Below are positions 48,688 to 58,317 of a stretch of DNA of 64,000 nucleotides, in pieces. A program made the position numbers and the translations under genes. The stretch is from an uncultured Roseobacter sp. GTDB lineage: Bacteria > Pseudomonadota > Alphaproteobacteria > Rhodobacterales > Rhodobacteraceae. The first letter of the stretch is position 1, and every line of letters begins with the position of its first letter. A model generated the notes under the pieces. It did no database searches. It was not told where the DNA came from and saw nothing but the letters and a program-made list of their open reading frames with translations. The stretch lies in contig NZ_CANLKW010000003.1 in the NCBI RefSeq assembly GCF_947491795.1, forward strand, positions 310,001-374,000, in the 5' to 3' direction.

Positions 48688-50490
48688 TTAAAAAAACACG
48701 CAGGCGCCGGTGTCGGCGGTGCCGACTTCGCGACGGAAATTACGGAATAACTCTCGCCCCAGGCCGAACGCGTTACCGGACAGGTCAGCGGTTGCCGGCT
48801 CTCTGTCCATCACGTTTTCGGTCAGAATATCCAGGGTTCCGGCAACCGCATCCACCCGCACAATATCGCCATCCTGCAGTTTGCAGATGGCACCGCCATC
48901 CAGTGCTTCCGGGCTGACATGAATAGCCGCCGGGACAGAGCCTGAAGCGCCCGACATACGGCCGTCAGTTACCAGCGCCACGTTCAGACCCCTGGCCTGC
49001 AGGTTCTTGAGCAGCGGTGTCAGACTGTGGAGTTCCGGCATACCGTTGGCTTTTGGCCCCTGAAAACGGACGACAACCACAGTGTCGGCTGTAATCTCCT
49101 GCGCCCGGCAGGCCGCCTTGACGGCTTCCTGATCGCTGAACACGCGCACAGGTGCCTCGATGATCTGATGTTCCGGCTTGACCGCAGAAACTTTCATCAC
49201 CGCGTTGCCCAGAGAACCCGAAAGGCGTTTGAGGCCTCCGGTCGCCTGGAACGGGTCGGCGGCGGGTCGCACGATTTTTTCGTTCAGGCTTTTTGTTGTG
49301 CCCGCTTCCCAGACGGCCTTGCCGTCGCGCAGCTTGGGTTCCTGGGTGTAAAGCTCAAGCCCGCCGCCCGCGACTGTCGTCGTGTCGGCATGTACCAGCC
49401 CTGCCCCCAGCAACTCGTGGATCATATACCCCAGACCGCCTGCGGCATGAAAATGGTTCACGTCCGCAAGACCGTTGGGGTAAACACGCGCCAGCAGTGG
49501 CGTCACTTCTGAAATCTCAGAGAAATCGGCCCAGTCCAGGATAATCCCACCTGCCCGCGCCATGGCGACCAGATGAATGAGCAGATTTGTCGACCCACCT
49601 GTCGCATTCAGCCCGACGATTCCGTTCACAAAGGCCTTTTCGTCCAGCACATCGCAGACAGGTGTATAGTCATTGCCAAGATCGGACATCGCCAGTGCAC
49701 GGCGGGCGCCCTCTTTGGTCAGCGCGTCACGCAGACCGGTGTTGGGTGTCACAAAACTTGTGCCCGGCAGGTGCAGCCCCATGAACTCCATAAGCATCTG
49801 GTTGGTGTTTGCCGTGCCGTAAAAAGTGCAGGTGCCGGGGCCGTGATACGCCCCCATTTCCGCCTTCATAAGCTCTTCGCGCCCGACTTCTCCGGCGGCA
49901 AATTTTTGACGAACCTGGCTTTTCTCTTCGTTTGACAGCCCCGACGTCATCGGGCCCGCAGGCAGGAATATCGTCGGCACATGACCAAAGGTCTGTGCGG
50001 CGATCACCAGCCCGGGAACGATCTTGTCGCAGACGCCGAGATAGACGGCGGCGTCAAATGTGTTGTGGCTCATGGCAACGGCCGTCGCCATTGCGATCAC
50101 ATCGCGCGAAAAAAGGCTGAGCTCCATACCGGGCTCACCCTGGGTGACGCCATCACACATCGCAGGCACACCACCTGCCACCTGTGCCGTGCCCCCGGCT
50201 TCGCGGGCGGCATCGCGGATAAGTTCGGGATACCGCTCAAAAGGTTGATGTGCAGACAGCATATCGTTGTAAGTCGTAACGATCCCGAGGTTGCCTGCGG
50301 ATTTATGCGCCAGAGCGTCCTGATCCGCACCGGCACCCGCATAGGCATGCGCCTGGCCAGAGCAGCTCAGATGTGCCCGGGCAGGCCCCTTGGTGCGCGC
50401 TGCCTGCATTCGTTTCAGATAATCACCGCGCGGGCCCTCGCTGCGGGCGATAATACGATCAGTGACGCGTGCAATTGTATCGTTCAACAT
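48688..50490 (-). CDS. edd: 6-phosphogluconate dehydratase
   Basis: 600-residue IlvD/Edd-family dehydratase with an Fe-S cluster, converting 6-phosphogluconate to [47 protein letters not shown] and [21 protein letters not shown] are diagnostic. TTG 50496, ATG 50493 and ATG 50490 are tandem possible starts; 50490 has the best spacing (7) from GGAGG. It lies between gap and eda. Confidence 0.95.
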   Translation of the reverse strand: MLNDTIARVTDRIIARSEGPRGDYLKRMQAARTKGPARAHLSCSGQAHAYAGAGADQDALAHKSAGNLGIVTTYNDMLSAHQPFERYPELIRDAAREAGGTAQVAGGVPAMCDGVTQGEPGMELSLFSRDVIAMATAVAMSHNTFDAAVYLGVCDKIVPGLVIAAQTFGHVPTIFLPAGPMTSGLSNEEKSQVRQKFAAGEVGREELMKAEMGAYHGPGTCTFYGTANTNQMLMEFMGLHLPGTSFVTPNTGLRDALTKEGARRALAMSDLGNDYTPVCDVLDEKAFVNGIVGLNATGGSTNLLIHLVAMARAGGIILDWADFSEISEVTPLLARVYPNGLADVNHFHAAGGLGYMIHELLGAGLVHADTTTVAGGGLELYTQEPKLRDGKAVWEAGTTKSLNEKIVRPAADPFQATGGLKRLSGSLGNAVMKVSAVKPEHQIIEAPVRVFSDQEAVKAACRAQEITADTVVVVRFQGPKANGMPELHSLTPLLKNLQARGLNVALVTDGRMSGASGSVPAAIHVSPEALDGGAICKLQDGDIVRVDAVAGTLDILTENVMDREPATADLSGNAFGLGRELFRNFRREVGTADTGACVFF

Positions 50491-50531
50491 CATCAACCCT
50501 CCTCAGAGAAGGTAAGTTTCCGGTTTGCGCC

Positions 50532-51539
50532 TCAGACTTTGGACAACTGCGCCAGTTTACGGCCGGTATCGATCATGCGGTTCGCAAAACCCCATTCGTT
50601 GTCATACCAGCTGACAACCCGGACAAGCCCGTCTGCCGTGACGCTGGTCTGCGCGGGAGCAAAAGTCGAGGAATGCGGGTCGTGGTTAAAATCGATGGAG
50701 ACCAGCGGATCGGCCTCATATCCCAGAATACCCTTGAGCGGGCCCTCTGCGGCGGCTTTCATCGCAGCATTGATCTCGTCTTTTGTCGCCGTTTTTTCCG
50801 GCACAAACGTCAGATCCACCAGCGATACGTTGGCGGTCGGCACGCGCACGGCAGAGCCTTCGAGGCGGCCTTCAAGGTGTGGAAGTACAAGCGAGATCGC
50901 CTTTGCCGCCCCTGTTGATGTCGGCACCATCGACAGTGCCGCAGCACGTCCGCGGTAGGGATCTTTGTGCGCAGAATCGTGGGACGGCTGGTCGCCTGTG
51001 TAGGCGTGGATCGTTGTCATGTAGCCGGTTTTGATACCGATCAGCTGATCAAGAACCAGGGCCACAGGTGCCAGACAGTTCGTTGTGCAGGACGCATTCG
51101 AGATAATGATATCGTCCTTTGTCATGTCCTTGTCGTTCACGCCAAAAACGACCGTGCGGTCAACGTCTGTCCCAGGCGCGGAAATCAGCACACGACGCGA
51201 TCCGTTTTTCAGGTGTGCTTCGGCCGCAGAGCGTTTCGTGAAAAACCCGGTGCATTCCATCGCGACGTCCACACCGCTCCAGGGCAGCTCTTCGGGGTTG
51301 CGGATGGCCGTGACCTGAATGCTCTTGCCATTCACCACCAGCGCGTCCCCCTGGACGGATACCTCACCGGGAAAGCGGCCATGCACGGAATCGTATTTCA
51401 GCAGGTGCGCAAGGGTTTCCGGTGAGGACAGATCATTGATCGCTGTTACCTCAACATCTGAAACACCGTTTTCTGTGATTGCACGCAGCACACCCCGGCC
51501 GATCCGGCCAAATCCGTTAATTGCGACTGTATTCGACAT
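50532..51539 (-). CDS. gap: Glyceraldehyde-3-phosphate dehydrogenase
   Basis: 335-residue type I GAPDH. NGFGRIGRGVLRA is the NAD-binding start, SNASCTTNCLAP holds the catalytic Cys, and SWYDNEWGFANRM the C-terminal signature. Start at 51539 (MSNTVAING) is set by an AGGAGG 8 bases upstream. It leads the edd-eda-kinase-glg block and oxidises the triose phosphate that Eda, DgoA and GlpD routes produce. Upstream lie several palindromes. Confidence 0.96.
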   Translation of the reverse strand: MSNTVAINGFGRIGRGVLRAITENGVSDVEVTAINDLSSPETLAHLLKYDSVHGRFPGEVSVQGDALVVNGKSIQVTAIRNPEELPWSGVDVAMECTGFFTKRSAAEAHLKNGSRRVLISAPGTDVDRTVVFGVNDKDMTKDDIIISNASCTTNCLAPVALVLDQLIGIKTGYMTTIHAYTGDQPSHDSAHKDPYRGRAAALSMVPTSTGAAKAISLVLPHLEGRLEGSAVRVPTANVSLVDLTFVPEKTATKDEINAAMKAAAEGPLKGILGYEADPLVSIDFNHDPHSSTFAPAQTSVTADGLVRVVSWYDNEWGFANRMIDTGRKLAQLSKV

Positions 51540-51592
51540 GGTCTTCCTCCTGAAAGATACGGTCTGCAGGCGCTGCAGGCGGCGCCGCTGTC

Positions 51593-51606
51593 TGTTAGCG
51601 CTAACG
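51593..51606. promoter_or_regulatory. LacI-type palindrome upstream of gap
   Basis: TGTTAGCGCTAACG contains the perfect 12-bp palindrome GTTAGCGCTAAC with a central CG, the usual form of LacI/GalR-family operators. It lies 54 bases upstream of the gap start codon. No LacI-family gene lies in the window. I found no second copy here. Confidence 0.55.
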
Positions 51607-51639
51607 ACCACATAACGGCGGAAAACGCAATGGCTGAAT

Positions 51640-51656
51640 CAGGCAACAGTTGCCTG
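51640..51656. promoter_or_regulatory. Second palindrome upstream of gap
   Basis: CAGGCAAC, one base, GTTGCCTG: a perfect 8-1-8 inverted repeat about 100 bases upstream of the gap start. A further near-palindrome CTGTGCAATTGAACAG lies at 51709-51724. Function unknown. Confidence 0.35.
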
Positions 51657-51745
51657 GAGGGTGCGTCATAACTGCGCGCCTACCGAACACCCTTAAACAT
51701 AGGCCATGCTGTGCAATTGAACAGAATTACACAACCAGCGGTTCG

Positions 51746-52891
51746 TCAGAGCACGGATTCCATAATGCTGATCAGTGTCTTTTCGGGCAATTCACACGGG
51801 TTGGCCTTCATCGAGGATGCTGTTGCAGCCTCGGCTGCGATCGCCCCAAGGTCAGAGTTTTCCCGCGTCCACTGGCCCAGCCGGGGAATCTCCCAGCTGT
51901 CGAGAAGAGGCGTAAGCTGCGAAAATACATCGCTTTTCAGGCCGAAAGCCTGCCCCACGGCCTGCTCAACCATATCAAAACGTGACAGATCTGCGCCCAT
52001 CCGCGCCAGACAGGCGCGGTTTTCCGTCAGCACCGGCCCGAGCAGACGCCCGCAGATCAACCCGTGTGGCGCACCAAGACGACCACCCAATACACCTGCA
52101 AGTCCGTGAACCGCTCCCAGCCCCGCATTGGCCAGCGCCAGACCGCCGGACAGGCTGCAAAAAGCCATCTCATCGCGGGCTTCCGGATCCTCACCCCGCT
52201 CCAGCTTTGCGAGTGCCTGAAGCCCTGAGGGAATCGCTGCAACGCACAATGCATCCGTCAGCGGGTTCGCCCGGTTGCACAGATAGGGCTCAATCACCTG
52301 GGTGACCGCGTCAAGCCCTGCAGCAAGCGTCACAAAACGCGGAGAGCCGTCTGTCAGCGCGGGATCAATAATTGCGACGTCGGGCAACATGCGGTCGTCG
52401 CGCAGGCTGACCTTGCGCCCGGCCTCCGGCACCGCAATGACAGCGTTCTTTGTGACTTCAGCGCCCGTGCCCGATGTGGTTGGCAACGCGACAAACGGCA
52501 GCGGCGATGCCGCAAGTGGCAGGCCATGGCCCACGCCTTCGAGATGGTCAGGCACGTCGCTCTGGCCAGGGATGAGAGCTGCGGCGGCCTTTCCAAGATC
52601 AACAACGGCACCGCCGCCGACAGCAACAACCACATCGCAGGCGGCGGACCGGCCCGCAGAAATGGCCTCCTGCACCATAGTTACTGTCGGCTCTGTGCTG
52701 CAGATACATTCCGTGACATCCGCGCCTGACTGGCGCAGACCCGCGGCCAGCTCATCCGCAAAAGAGACCGAACGCCCCCGAACCAGCAAAACACGTGACC
52801 CGAAAGACAGGACGGCGTCGCCTGCGGACGTTGCGCTGCCACGGCCAAATACAATGCGGCCGGATGTCAGGAAGCTGAACGATTGCAGCAT
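51746..52891 (-). CDS. Iron-type alcohol dehydrogenase (group III), altered metal site
   Basis: 381-residue protein of the Fe-ADH family, which oxidises alcohols/polyols with NAD(P). VAVGGGAVVDLGKAAA is the nucleotide loop and LPTTSGTGAEVTKNAVI the family signature. Of the four metal ligands, Asp194, His262 and His276 are visible, but the position of the second ligand (usually His in GxDAxxH) is Gln198. A three-ligand site as in glycerol dehydrogenases is possible. It follows glpK by 7 bases at the end of the glycerol operon, so a C3 alcohol or diol is a reasonable substrate guess. Confidence 0.85.
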   Translation of the reverse strand: MLQSFSFLTSGRIVFGRGSATSAGDAVLSFGSRVLLVRGRSVSFADELAAGLRQSGADVTECICSTEPTVTMVQEAISAGRSAACDVVVAVGGGAVVDLGKAAAALIPGQSDVPDHLEGVGHGLPLAASPLPFVALPTTSGTGAEVTKNAVIAVPEAGRKVSLRDDRMLPDVAIIDPALTDGSPRFVTLAAGLDAVTQVIEPYLCNRANPLTDALCVAAIPSGLQALAKLERGEDPEARDEMAFCSLSGGLALANAGLGAVHGLAGVLGGRLGAPHGLICGRLLGPVLTENRACLARMGADLSRFDMVEQAVGQAFGLKSDVFSQLTPLLDSWEIPRLGQWTRENSDLGAIAAEAATASSMKANPCELPEKTLISIMESVL

Positions 52892-52898
52892 CAGTCCG

Positions 52899-54386
52899 TC
52901 AATATGCCAGTGTCGATTCTACCGCGCGCTTCCAGTCGCCGTATTTTGCGCTTCTCTGGTCCTCTGCCATCTGCGGGTCAAACGTGCGTTCCAGTCGCCA
53001 GCTTTCCGAAAATCCGGCCATGTCCGGATAGATGCCCGCCCGCTGACCGGCGAGCCAGGCAGCGCCCAGTGCAGTTGTTTCCAGCACTTCGGGCCGGTCA
53101 ACAGATGCACCGATAATGTCGGACAGGAACTGCATCGCCCAGTCAGACGCAGACATCCCACCATCCACACGCAGGGTCGCACCCGCCCCCTCGCCCTGCC
53201 AGTCAGCCTGCATCGCCTCCAGCAGATCGCGGGTCTGGTATCCGACACTCTCCAGTGCCGCGCGCGCAAACTCCTCAGGGCCTGAGTTCCGGGTCAGACC
53301 ATAAATCGCGCCGCGGCATTCCGCGTGCCAGTATGGTGCGCCGAGGCCGACAAACGCGGGCACAAGAACGATATTCTGGTTCGGGTCGGCTTTTTCTGCC
53401 AGCGGCTGGGTTTCAGCAGCGTCACGGATGATCTTCAGCCCGTCCCGCAGCCACTGGACGACCGCACCAGCCACAAAGATCGACCCTTCCAGCGCATATG
53501 TCGGTTTGTCGTCAAACTGATAGGCGATCGTTGTCAGCAACCGGTTGTTGGAGGTCACAGCTGTCTCGCCGGTGTTCAGCAGCGCAAAACACCCCGTGCC
53601 ATAAGTGGATTTCAGCATGCCAGGCTCAAAGCAGGCCTGGCCGATGGTCGCAGCCTGCTGGTCACCCGCCACACCCAGGATCGGCACCGGACGTCCAAAG
53701 AGATCGGGCCGGGTCATGCCAAAATCTGCAGCACAGTCTTTGACCTCCGGCAGCATGTTCATGGGGATATCAAAGAGCTCGCAGATCGTGGTGCTCCAGC
53801 GGCCCTTGTGAATGTCGTAAAGCGATGTGCGTGCGGCATTTGTGGCGTCGGTCACGTGCGCCGTGCCGCCGGTCAGCTTCCAGATCAGAAAGCAATCCAC
53901 AGTGCCAAAGAGCAGCTCACCCCGGCTCGCCCGGTCGCGCGCGCCCTCGACGTTATCGAGGATCCATTTCAGCTTGGTCGCCGAAAAGTAAGGGTCTGCC
54001 AGCAAACCGGTCCGCGCCCTGATCATCTTGTCGTGCCCGGCCTCGCGCAACGCGCGACAGTAATCCGCCGTGCGGCGGTCCTGCCAGACAATTGCATTAT
54101 ACACCGGCTTGCCGGTCTCTTTGTCCCAGACAACAACAGTTTCGCGCTGATTTGTGATGCCAATGGCGGCAATTTCGTTCGGGCCCAGCCCCGCTTTTTC
54201 GATTGCCGCCCGGCAGGTGCCTGCCGTTGTGGACCACAAATCGCCCGGGTCGTGCTCGACCCAGCCGCTGTCGGGGAAGTGCTGCGGAAACTCTTCCTGC
54301 GCGGATGCGGTGATTTTCATGTCAGCGTCAAACACGATAGCGCGCGACGATGTGGTTCCCTGATCGATGGCAAGAATATGGGTCAT
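52899..54386 (-). CDS. glpK: Glycerol kinase
   Basis: 495-residue FGGY kinase making glycerol-3-phosphate. [17 protein letters not shown] is the N-terminal ATPase motif, and [31 protein letters not shown] and [11 protein letters not shown] are typical of GlpK. Start at 54386 (MTHILAID) follows GGGGGA. It is separated from glpV by a strong terminator-like hairpin, so part of its expression may be attenuated relative to the transporter. Confidence 0.96.
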   Translation of the reverse strand: MTHILAIDQGTTSSRAIVFDADMKITASAQEEFPQHFPDSGWVEHDPGDLWSTTAGTCRAAIEKAGLGPNEIAAIGITNQRETVVVWDKETGKPVYNAIVWQDRRTADYCRALREAGHDKMIRARTGLLADPYFSATKLKWILDNVEGARDRASRGELLFGTVDCFLIWKLTGGTAHVTDATNAARTSLYDIHKGRWSTTICELFDIPMNMLPEVKDCAADFGMTRPDLFGRPVPILGVAGDQQAATIGQACFEPGMLKSTYGTGCFALLNTGETAVTSNNRLLTTIAYQFDDKPTYALEGSIFVAGAVVQWLRDGLKIIRDAAETQPLAEKADPNQNIVLVPAFVGLGAPYWHAECRGAIYGLTRNSGPEEFARAALESVGYQTRDLLEAMQADWQGEGAGATLRVDGGMSASDWAMQFLSDIIGASVDRPEVLETTALGAAWLAGQRAGIYPDMAGFSESWRLERTFDPQMAEDQRSAKYGDWKRAVESTLAY

Positions 54387-54432
54387 GGGTCCCCCGGGCA
54401 TCTGATGTTAATTTCGGGCGGGATTAACCCGC

Positions 54433-54470
54433 AAAAAAGGCCGGGGCGCAAGTCAGCGCACCCCGGCCTT
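54433..54470 (-). terminator. Rho-independent terminator/attenuator between glpV and glpK
   Basis: On the minus strand AAGGCCGGGG, a 14-base loop, CCCCGGCC, then TTTTTT. This is a textbook intrinsic terminator 12 bases after the glpV stop. glpK continues on the same strand 47 bases beyond it. Confidence 0.8.
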
Positions 54471-54482
54471 ATTTTCAGTGAT

Positions 54483-56204
54483 TTACTGCCAGGACTTGAT
54501 CAGCTCGTCGTAGCTGACTGTCATTGGCTCTTCGTCCTCGTTCTCCAGCTTGGCATAGGGCGCGCCTGGCTGTGCAAACCAGTACTCTGCATCCTGCTCT
54601 TCGTTCAGAACAGGACCCAAATCGCCCTGGACGCCTGCACGCTCAAGACGCTGGAGCACACGCTCCTGATCTTCGCACAGAGCATCAAGTGCTTCCTGAG
54701 GTGTTTTGGCACCCGACATTGCGTCGCCGATGTTCTGCCACCACAGCTGGGCCAGCTTTGGATAGTCAGGTACGTTTGTCCCCGTGGGCGACCATGCCAC
54801 ACGCGCAGGCGAGCGGTAGAATTCGACGAGGCCACCCAGCTTGTCGGCACGGTCGGTGAAGTGCTGGCTGTCGATGGTGGATTCACGGATGAACGTGAGA
54901 CCAACGTCAGACTTCTTCAGATCGACCGTTTTGGAGACCACGAACTGGGCATAGAGCCATGCGGCCTTTGCACGGTCCACAGGTGTGGATTCCATCAGTG
55001 TCCAGCTGCCTGCGTCCTGGTAGCCGATCTTCTGGCCTTCTTTCCAGTAGACACCGTGCGGGCTGGGCGCCATGCGCCACTTGGGCGTGCCGTCCTCGTT
55101 CATCACGGGCAGACCGGGCTCGACAGTTGCCGCGGTAAAGGCCGTGTACCAGAACATCTGCTGGGCGACGTTACCCTGCGCCGGGATCGGACCCGCTTCG
55201 CCGAATGTCATACCGGCAGCGGCTGGTGGCGAGTACTTTTGCAGCCATTCAATAGCCTTGGTCACGGCGTAAACAGCAGCGGGCGAGTTGGTCGCACCAC
55301 CACGGGCCACACAGGAACCTGTCGGCTGGGAGTTCTCGTTGACACGGATACCCCATTCATCGACCGGCAGACCGTTTGGCTCGCCCACGTCGCCCATGCC
55401 CGCCATGGACATCCACGCGTCAGTGTAGCGCCAGCCGAGCGACGGGTCTTTTTTGCCGTAGTCCATGTTGCCAAAGACTTCGCCTTCAACACCCATATGG
55501 CTCAGGTTACGGCCCGTGAAGAACTCAGCGATGTCCTCATAGGCTGTCCAGTTGACCGGAACACCAAGGTCGTAGCCATAGGCGGCTTTGAAGTCGGCCT
55601 TGTTCTTTTCGTCGTTGAACCAGTCATAGCGGAACCAGTAGAGGTTCGCGAACTGCTGTGTGGGCAGCTGGTAGAGTTTACCATCCGGACCGGTTGTAAA
55701 TGACGTCCCGATGAAGTCATCAACGTCCAGAGACGAGAGGGTCACGTCAGCGCCCTCGCCTGCCATCCAGTCGGTCAGGTTGCGCACCTGCTGGTAGCGC
55801 CAGTGCGTGCCGATGAGATCGGAGTCGTTGACATAGGCGTCATAAATGTTTTCGCCCGACTGCATCTGCGTCTGCAGCTTTTCGACAACGTCACCTTCGC
55901 CGATCAGGTCGTGCGTGACCTTGATACCGGTGATGGCTGTGAACGCCGGTGCAAGAACCTGGCTTTCATACTCGTGCGTTGTGATCGTCTCGGAGACCAC
56001 CTTGATCTCCATACCCTGGAACGGTGCGGCAGCATCAACAAAGAACTGCATCTCCGCTTCCTGTGCGGCACGGTCCAGCACGGACAGGCCGGCAATCTCG
56101 TTGTCGAGAAACGCTTTTGCAGCCTCCATGTCGGCCCACGCCGGCATTGCCATACACGCGACCATCGCGCCCACAGCTGTGGTTGATTTCAGTGAAAAGT
56201 TCAT
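54483..56204 (-). CDS. glpV: Glycerol ABC transporter substrate-binding protein
   Basis: 573-residue family 1 extracellular solute-binding protein, longer than most sugar binders (about 420) as usual for the GlpV-type glycerol transporter of rhizobia and roseobacters. The signal peptide is MNFSLKSTTAVGAMVACMAMPAWA. YDAYVNDSDLIGTHWRYQ and ADFKAAYGYDLGVPVNWTAYEDIAEFFTGR are characteristic stretches. It is encoded after the permeases and the small membrane protein. High expression is suggested by the terminator hairpin right after it. Confidence 0.9.
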   Translation of the reverse strand: MNFSLKSTTAVGAMVACMAMPAWADMEAAKAFLDNEIAGLSVLDRAAQEAEMQFFVDAAAPFQGMEIKVVSETITTHEYESQVLAPAFTAITGIKVTHDLIGEGDVVEKLQTQMQSGENIYDAYVNDSDLIGTHWRYQQVRNLTDWMAGEGADVTLSSLDVDDFIGTSFTTGPDGKLYQLPTQQFANLYWFRYDWFNDEKNKADFKAAYGYDLGVPVNWTAYEDIAEFFTGRNLSHMGVEGEVFGNMDYGKKDPSLGWRYTDAWMSMAGMGDVGEPNGLPVDEWGIRVNENSQPTGSCVARGGATNSPAAVYAVTKAIEWLQKYSPPAAAGMTFGEAGPIPAQGNVAQQMFWYTAFTAATVEPGLPVMNEDGTPKWRMAPSPHGVYWKEGQKIGYQDAGSWTLMESTPVDRAKAAWLYAQFVVSKTVDLKKSDVGLTFIRESTIDSQHFTDRADKLGGLVEFYRSPARVAWSPTGTNVPDYPKLAQLWWQNIGDAMSGAKTPQEALDALCEDQERVLQRLERAGVQGDLGPVLNEEQDAEYWFAQPGAPYAKLENEDEEPMTVSYDELIKSWQ

Positions 56205-56281
56205 TCTGGCCCTCCCTTAGACTCTTTGAACTGTATGTACGGCCGCCCGGAACACTGCCCGGACGCACCATTCTTCCTGTC

Positions 56282-56554
56282 TCAGACCCAGCGGAAAACC
56301 ACCGCGGCCCAGACAAGGCACGCCAGCAGCGCATAGGGCTGCGGTGCGACCTCAAGACCCAGCCAGATCAGATTGATAAAGGCCGAGCCCAACAGCGTGA
56401 TGAACAGACGGTCACCGCGCGTTGTTTCAATGCGGAGAATGCCGACGCGCGGCGTCTCCGGATACTTGATTGCAAGTATCGTGAAGGTGATCAGCAGGCA
56501 GGCGATCACGCCGAAGAAAATTGCCGTCGGTACGGTCCATGCCATCCAGGCCAT
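56282..56554 (-). CDS. Small membrane protein of the glycerol transporter operon (DUF2160 type)
   Basis: 90-residue protein that is mostly hydrophobic: segments near residues 8-28, 50-67 and 71-89 with a polar RIETTRGDR loop between the first two. It matches what I know of DUF2160 small integral membrane proteins found in glpSTPQV operons. It lies between glpQ (12-base gap) and glpV. It may be an accessory subunit of the permease; its function is not established. Confidence 0.8.
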   Translation of the reverse strand: MAWMAWTVPTAIFFGVIACLLITFTILAIKYPETPRVGILRIETTRGDRLFITLLGSAFINLIWLGLEVAPQPYALLACLVWAAVVFRWV

Positions 56555-56566
56555 TGTTTTCCCCCC

Positions 56567-57445
56567 TTATACCCGCCCGAGGGCAAAGCCCTTGGCGATG
56601 TAGTTGCGCACGAAATAGATCACCAAAGCCCCCGGCACGATGGTCAGGACACCCGCCGCGGCCAGCACACCCCAGTCGATGCCCGCAGCCCCCTGTGTTC
56701 GCGTCATGATGGCAGCAATCGGCTTGGCGTCAACCGTTGTGAGAGTTCTGCTGAGCAGCAATTCCACCCAGGAGAACATGAAGCAGAAGAACGCCGCGAC
56801 ACCGATGCCGCTGGCAATAAGGGGCGTGAAAATTCTGATGAAGAAACGTGGGAAGGAATACCCGTCCAGGTATGCCGTCTCATCGATTTCTTTGGGCACA
56901 CCACGCATGAAACCCTCCAGGATCCAAACGGCGAGCGGCACGTTGAACAGACAATGCGCCAGCGCCACGGCAATATGCGTGTCGAACAAGCCCACGCTGG
57001 AATACAACTGAAAGAACGGCAGTGCGAAAACCGCCGGTGGTGCCATCCGGTTTGTCAGCAGCCAGAAAAACAGGTGCTTGTCGCCCATAAAGCTGTAGCG
57101 GCTGAAGGCATAGGCCGCGGGCAAGGCCACTGCGAGGCTTATGACAGTATTCATCACCACGTAAATCAGAGAGTTCACATAGCCGATGTACCAGCTCTCG
57201 TCCGTGAGGATCTTGACGTAGTTTTCCAGCGTCAGATCACGCGGAAAGAGCGAGAACTCCCCCAGAATTTCCGTATTGGTCTTGAGGCTCATGTTGAGCA
57301 GCCAGTAGATCGGCAGCATCAGAAAGAGCAGATACAGCCCCATGACGATGGCAGACCGGTTGATCCGCGGCTCCCTTCGCCGGGCCACCTTTACGGACGA
57401 TCCAACGACTGCGCCCGACGGCGCCTGAACGGTTGTATCAGTCAT
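56567..57445 (-). CDS. glpQ: Glycerol ABC transporter permease GlpQ
   Basis: 292-residue MalG-type permease with six membrane segments. The loop KEIDETAYLDGYSFPRFFIRIFTPL is its EAA motif, and a C-terminal YIAKGFALGRV ends the chain as in MalG homologues. The start overlaps the glpP stop (ATGA). Here GlpQ means the glycerol permease, not the periplasmic phosphodiesterase of E. coli. Confidence 0.92.
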   Translation of the reverse strand: MTDTTVQAPSGAVVGSSVKVARRREPRINRSAIVMGLYLLFLMLPIYWLLNMSLKTNTEILGEFSLFPRDLTLENYVKILTDESWYIGYVNSLIYVVMNTVISLAVALPAAYAFSRYSFMGDKHLFFWLLTNRMAPPAVFALPFFQLYSSVGLFDTHIAVALAHCLFNVPLAVWILEGFMRGVPKEIDETAYLDGYSFPRFFIRIFTPLIASGIGVAAFFCFMFSWVELLLSRTLTTVDAKPIAAIMTRTQGAAGIDWGVLAAAGVLTIVPGALVIYFVRNYIAKGFALGRV

Positions 57446-58317
57446 CAGACGCCATCCCTTTTGTCGAGGTTTGTCATGACCGTGTAGAACACCCAGGAGA
57501 TCAGCAGGATCACAAGGAAGTACATGATCGAGAAGGCAGCGGCTGGTCCGAGATCAAACTGTCCCAGAGCCATTTTCACAAGGTCGATGGACAGGAACGT
57601 CGTTGCGTTGCCTGGACCACCACCTGTAACCACGAAGGGTTCGGTATAGATCATGAAACTGTCCATGAACCGCAGCAGAATCGCGATCATCAGAACACCG
57701 GCCATTTTGGGCAATTCGATGTAGCGGAAGACTTTCCAGCGGCTTGCCTGATCGATTTTTGCAGCCTGATAGTAGGCGTCCGGGATCGACTGCAGCCCGG
57801 CATAGGCCAGCAGAGCCACAAGCGATGTCCAGTGCCAAACATCCATGACGATAACGGTTACCCAGGCGGCAAAGATGTCCTGTGTGTAGTTGTAAGAAAC
57901 ACCCATTTTATCAAGCGTGTAGCCCAACAGGCCAATGTCGACACGGCCAAAAATCTGCCAGATCGTGCCAACAACATTCCACGGAATAAGCAGTGGCAGC
58001 GACATCACAACCAGGCAAAACGATGCCCAGAAGCCGCTCTTGGGCATGTTGAGCGCCACATAGATACCCAGCGGGATTTCGATCGCCAGAATGATGCCCG
58101 AGAACATCAGCTGCCGCCACAGAGCTTCCCACATACGTTCTTCGGCCAGCATAACCTCGAACCATTCAAGCCCTGCCCAGAAGAACTCATTGTTGCCGAA
58201 CGTGTCCTGAACCGAGTAATTGACCACTGTCATCAGTGGGATGACCGCCGAAAAGGCGACCAGAACCAGCACTGGCAGTACGAGAAACCATGCTTTCTGA
58301 TTGACTGTCTTGTTCAT
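57445..58317 (-). CDS. glpP: Glycerol ABC transporter permease GlpP
   Basis: 290-residue MalF-type permease with six membrane segments. The loop YQAAKIDQASRWKVFRYIELPKMAG is the EAA motif contacting the ATPases. Its start overlaps the glpT stop by 1 base and its stop overlaps the glpQ start. It forms the heterodimeric channel with GlpQ. Confidence 0.92.
   Translation of the reverse strand: MNKTVNQKAWFLVLPVLVLVAFSAVIPLMTVVNYSVQDTFGNNEFFWAGLEWFEVMLAEERMWEALWRQLMFSGIILAIEIPLGIYVALNMPKSGFWASFCLVVMSLPLLIPWNVVGTIWQIFGRVDIGLLGYTLDKMGVSYNYTQDIFAAWVTVIVMDVWHWTSLVALLAYAGLQSIPDAYYQAAKIDQASRWKVFRYIELPKMAGVLMIAILLRFMDSFMIYTEPFVVTGGGPGNATTFLSIDLVKMALGQFDLGPAAAFSIMYFLVILLISWVFYTVMTNLDKRDGV

Noticed and set aside
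53325..55703. Long open frame (792 codons) on the plus strand across glpK and glpV
   Set aside because: Antisense to two strongly supported genes and crosses the terminator; no domain seen.
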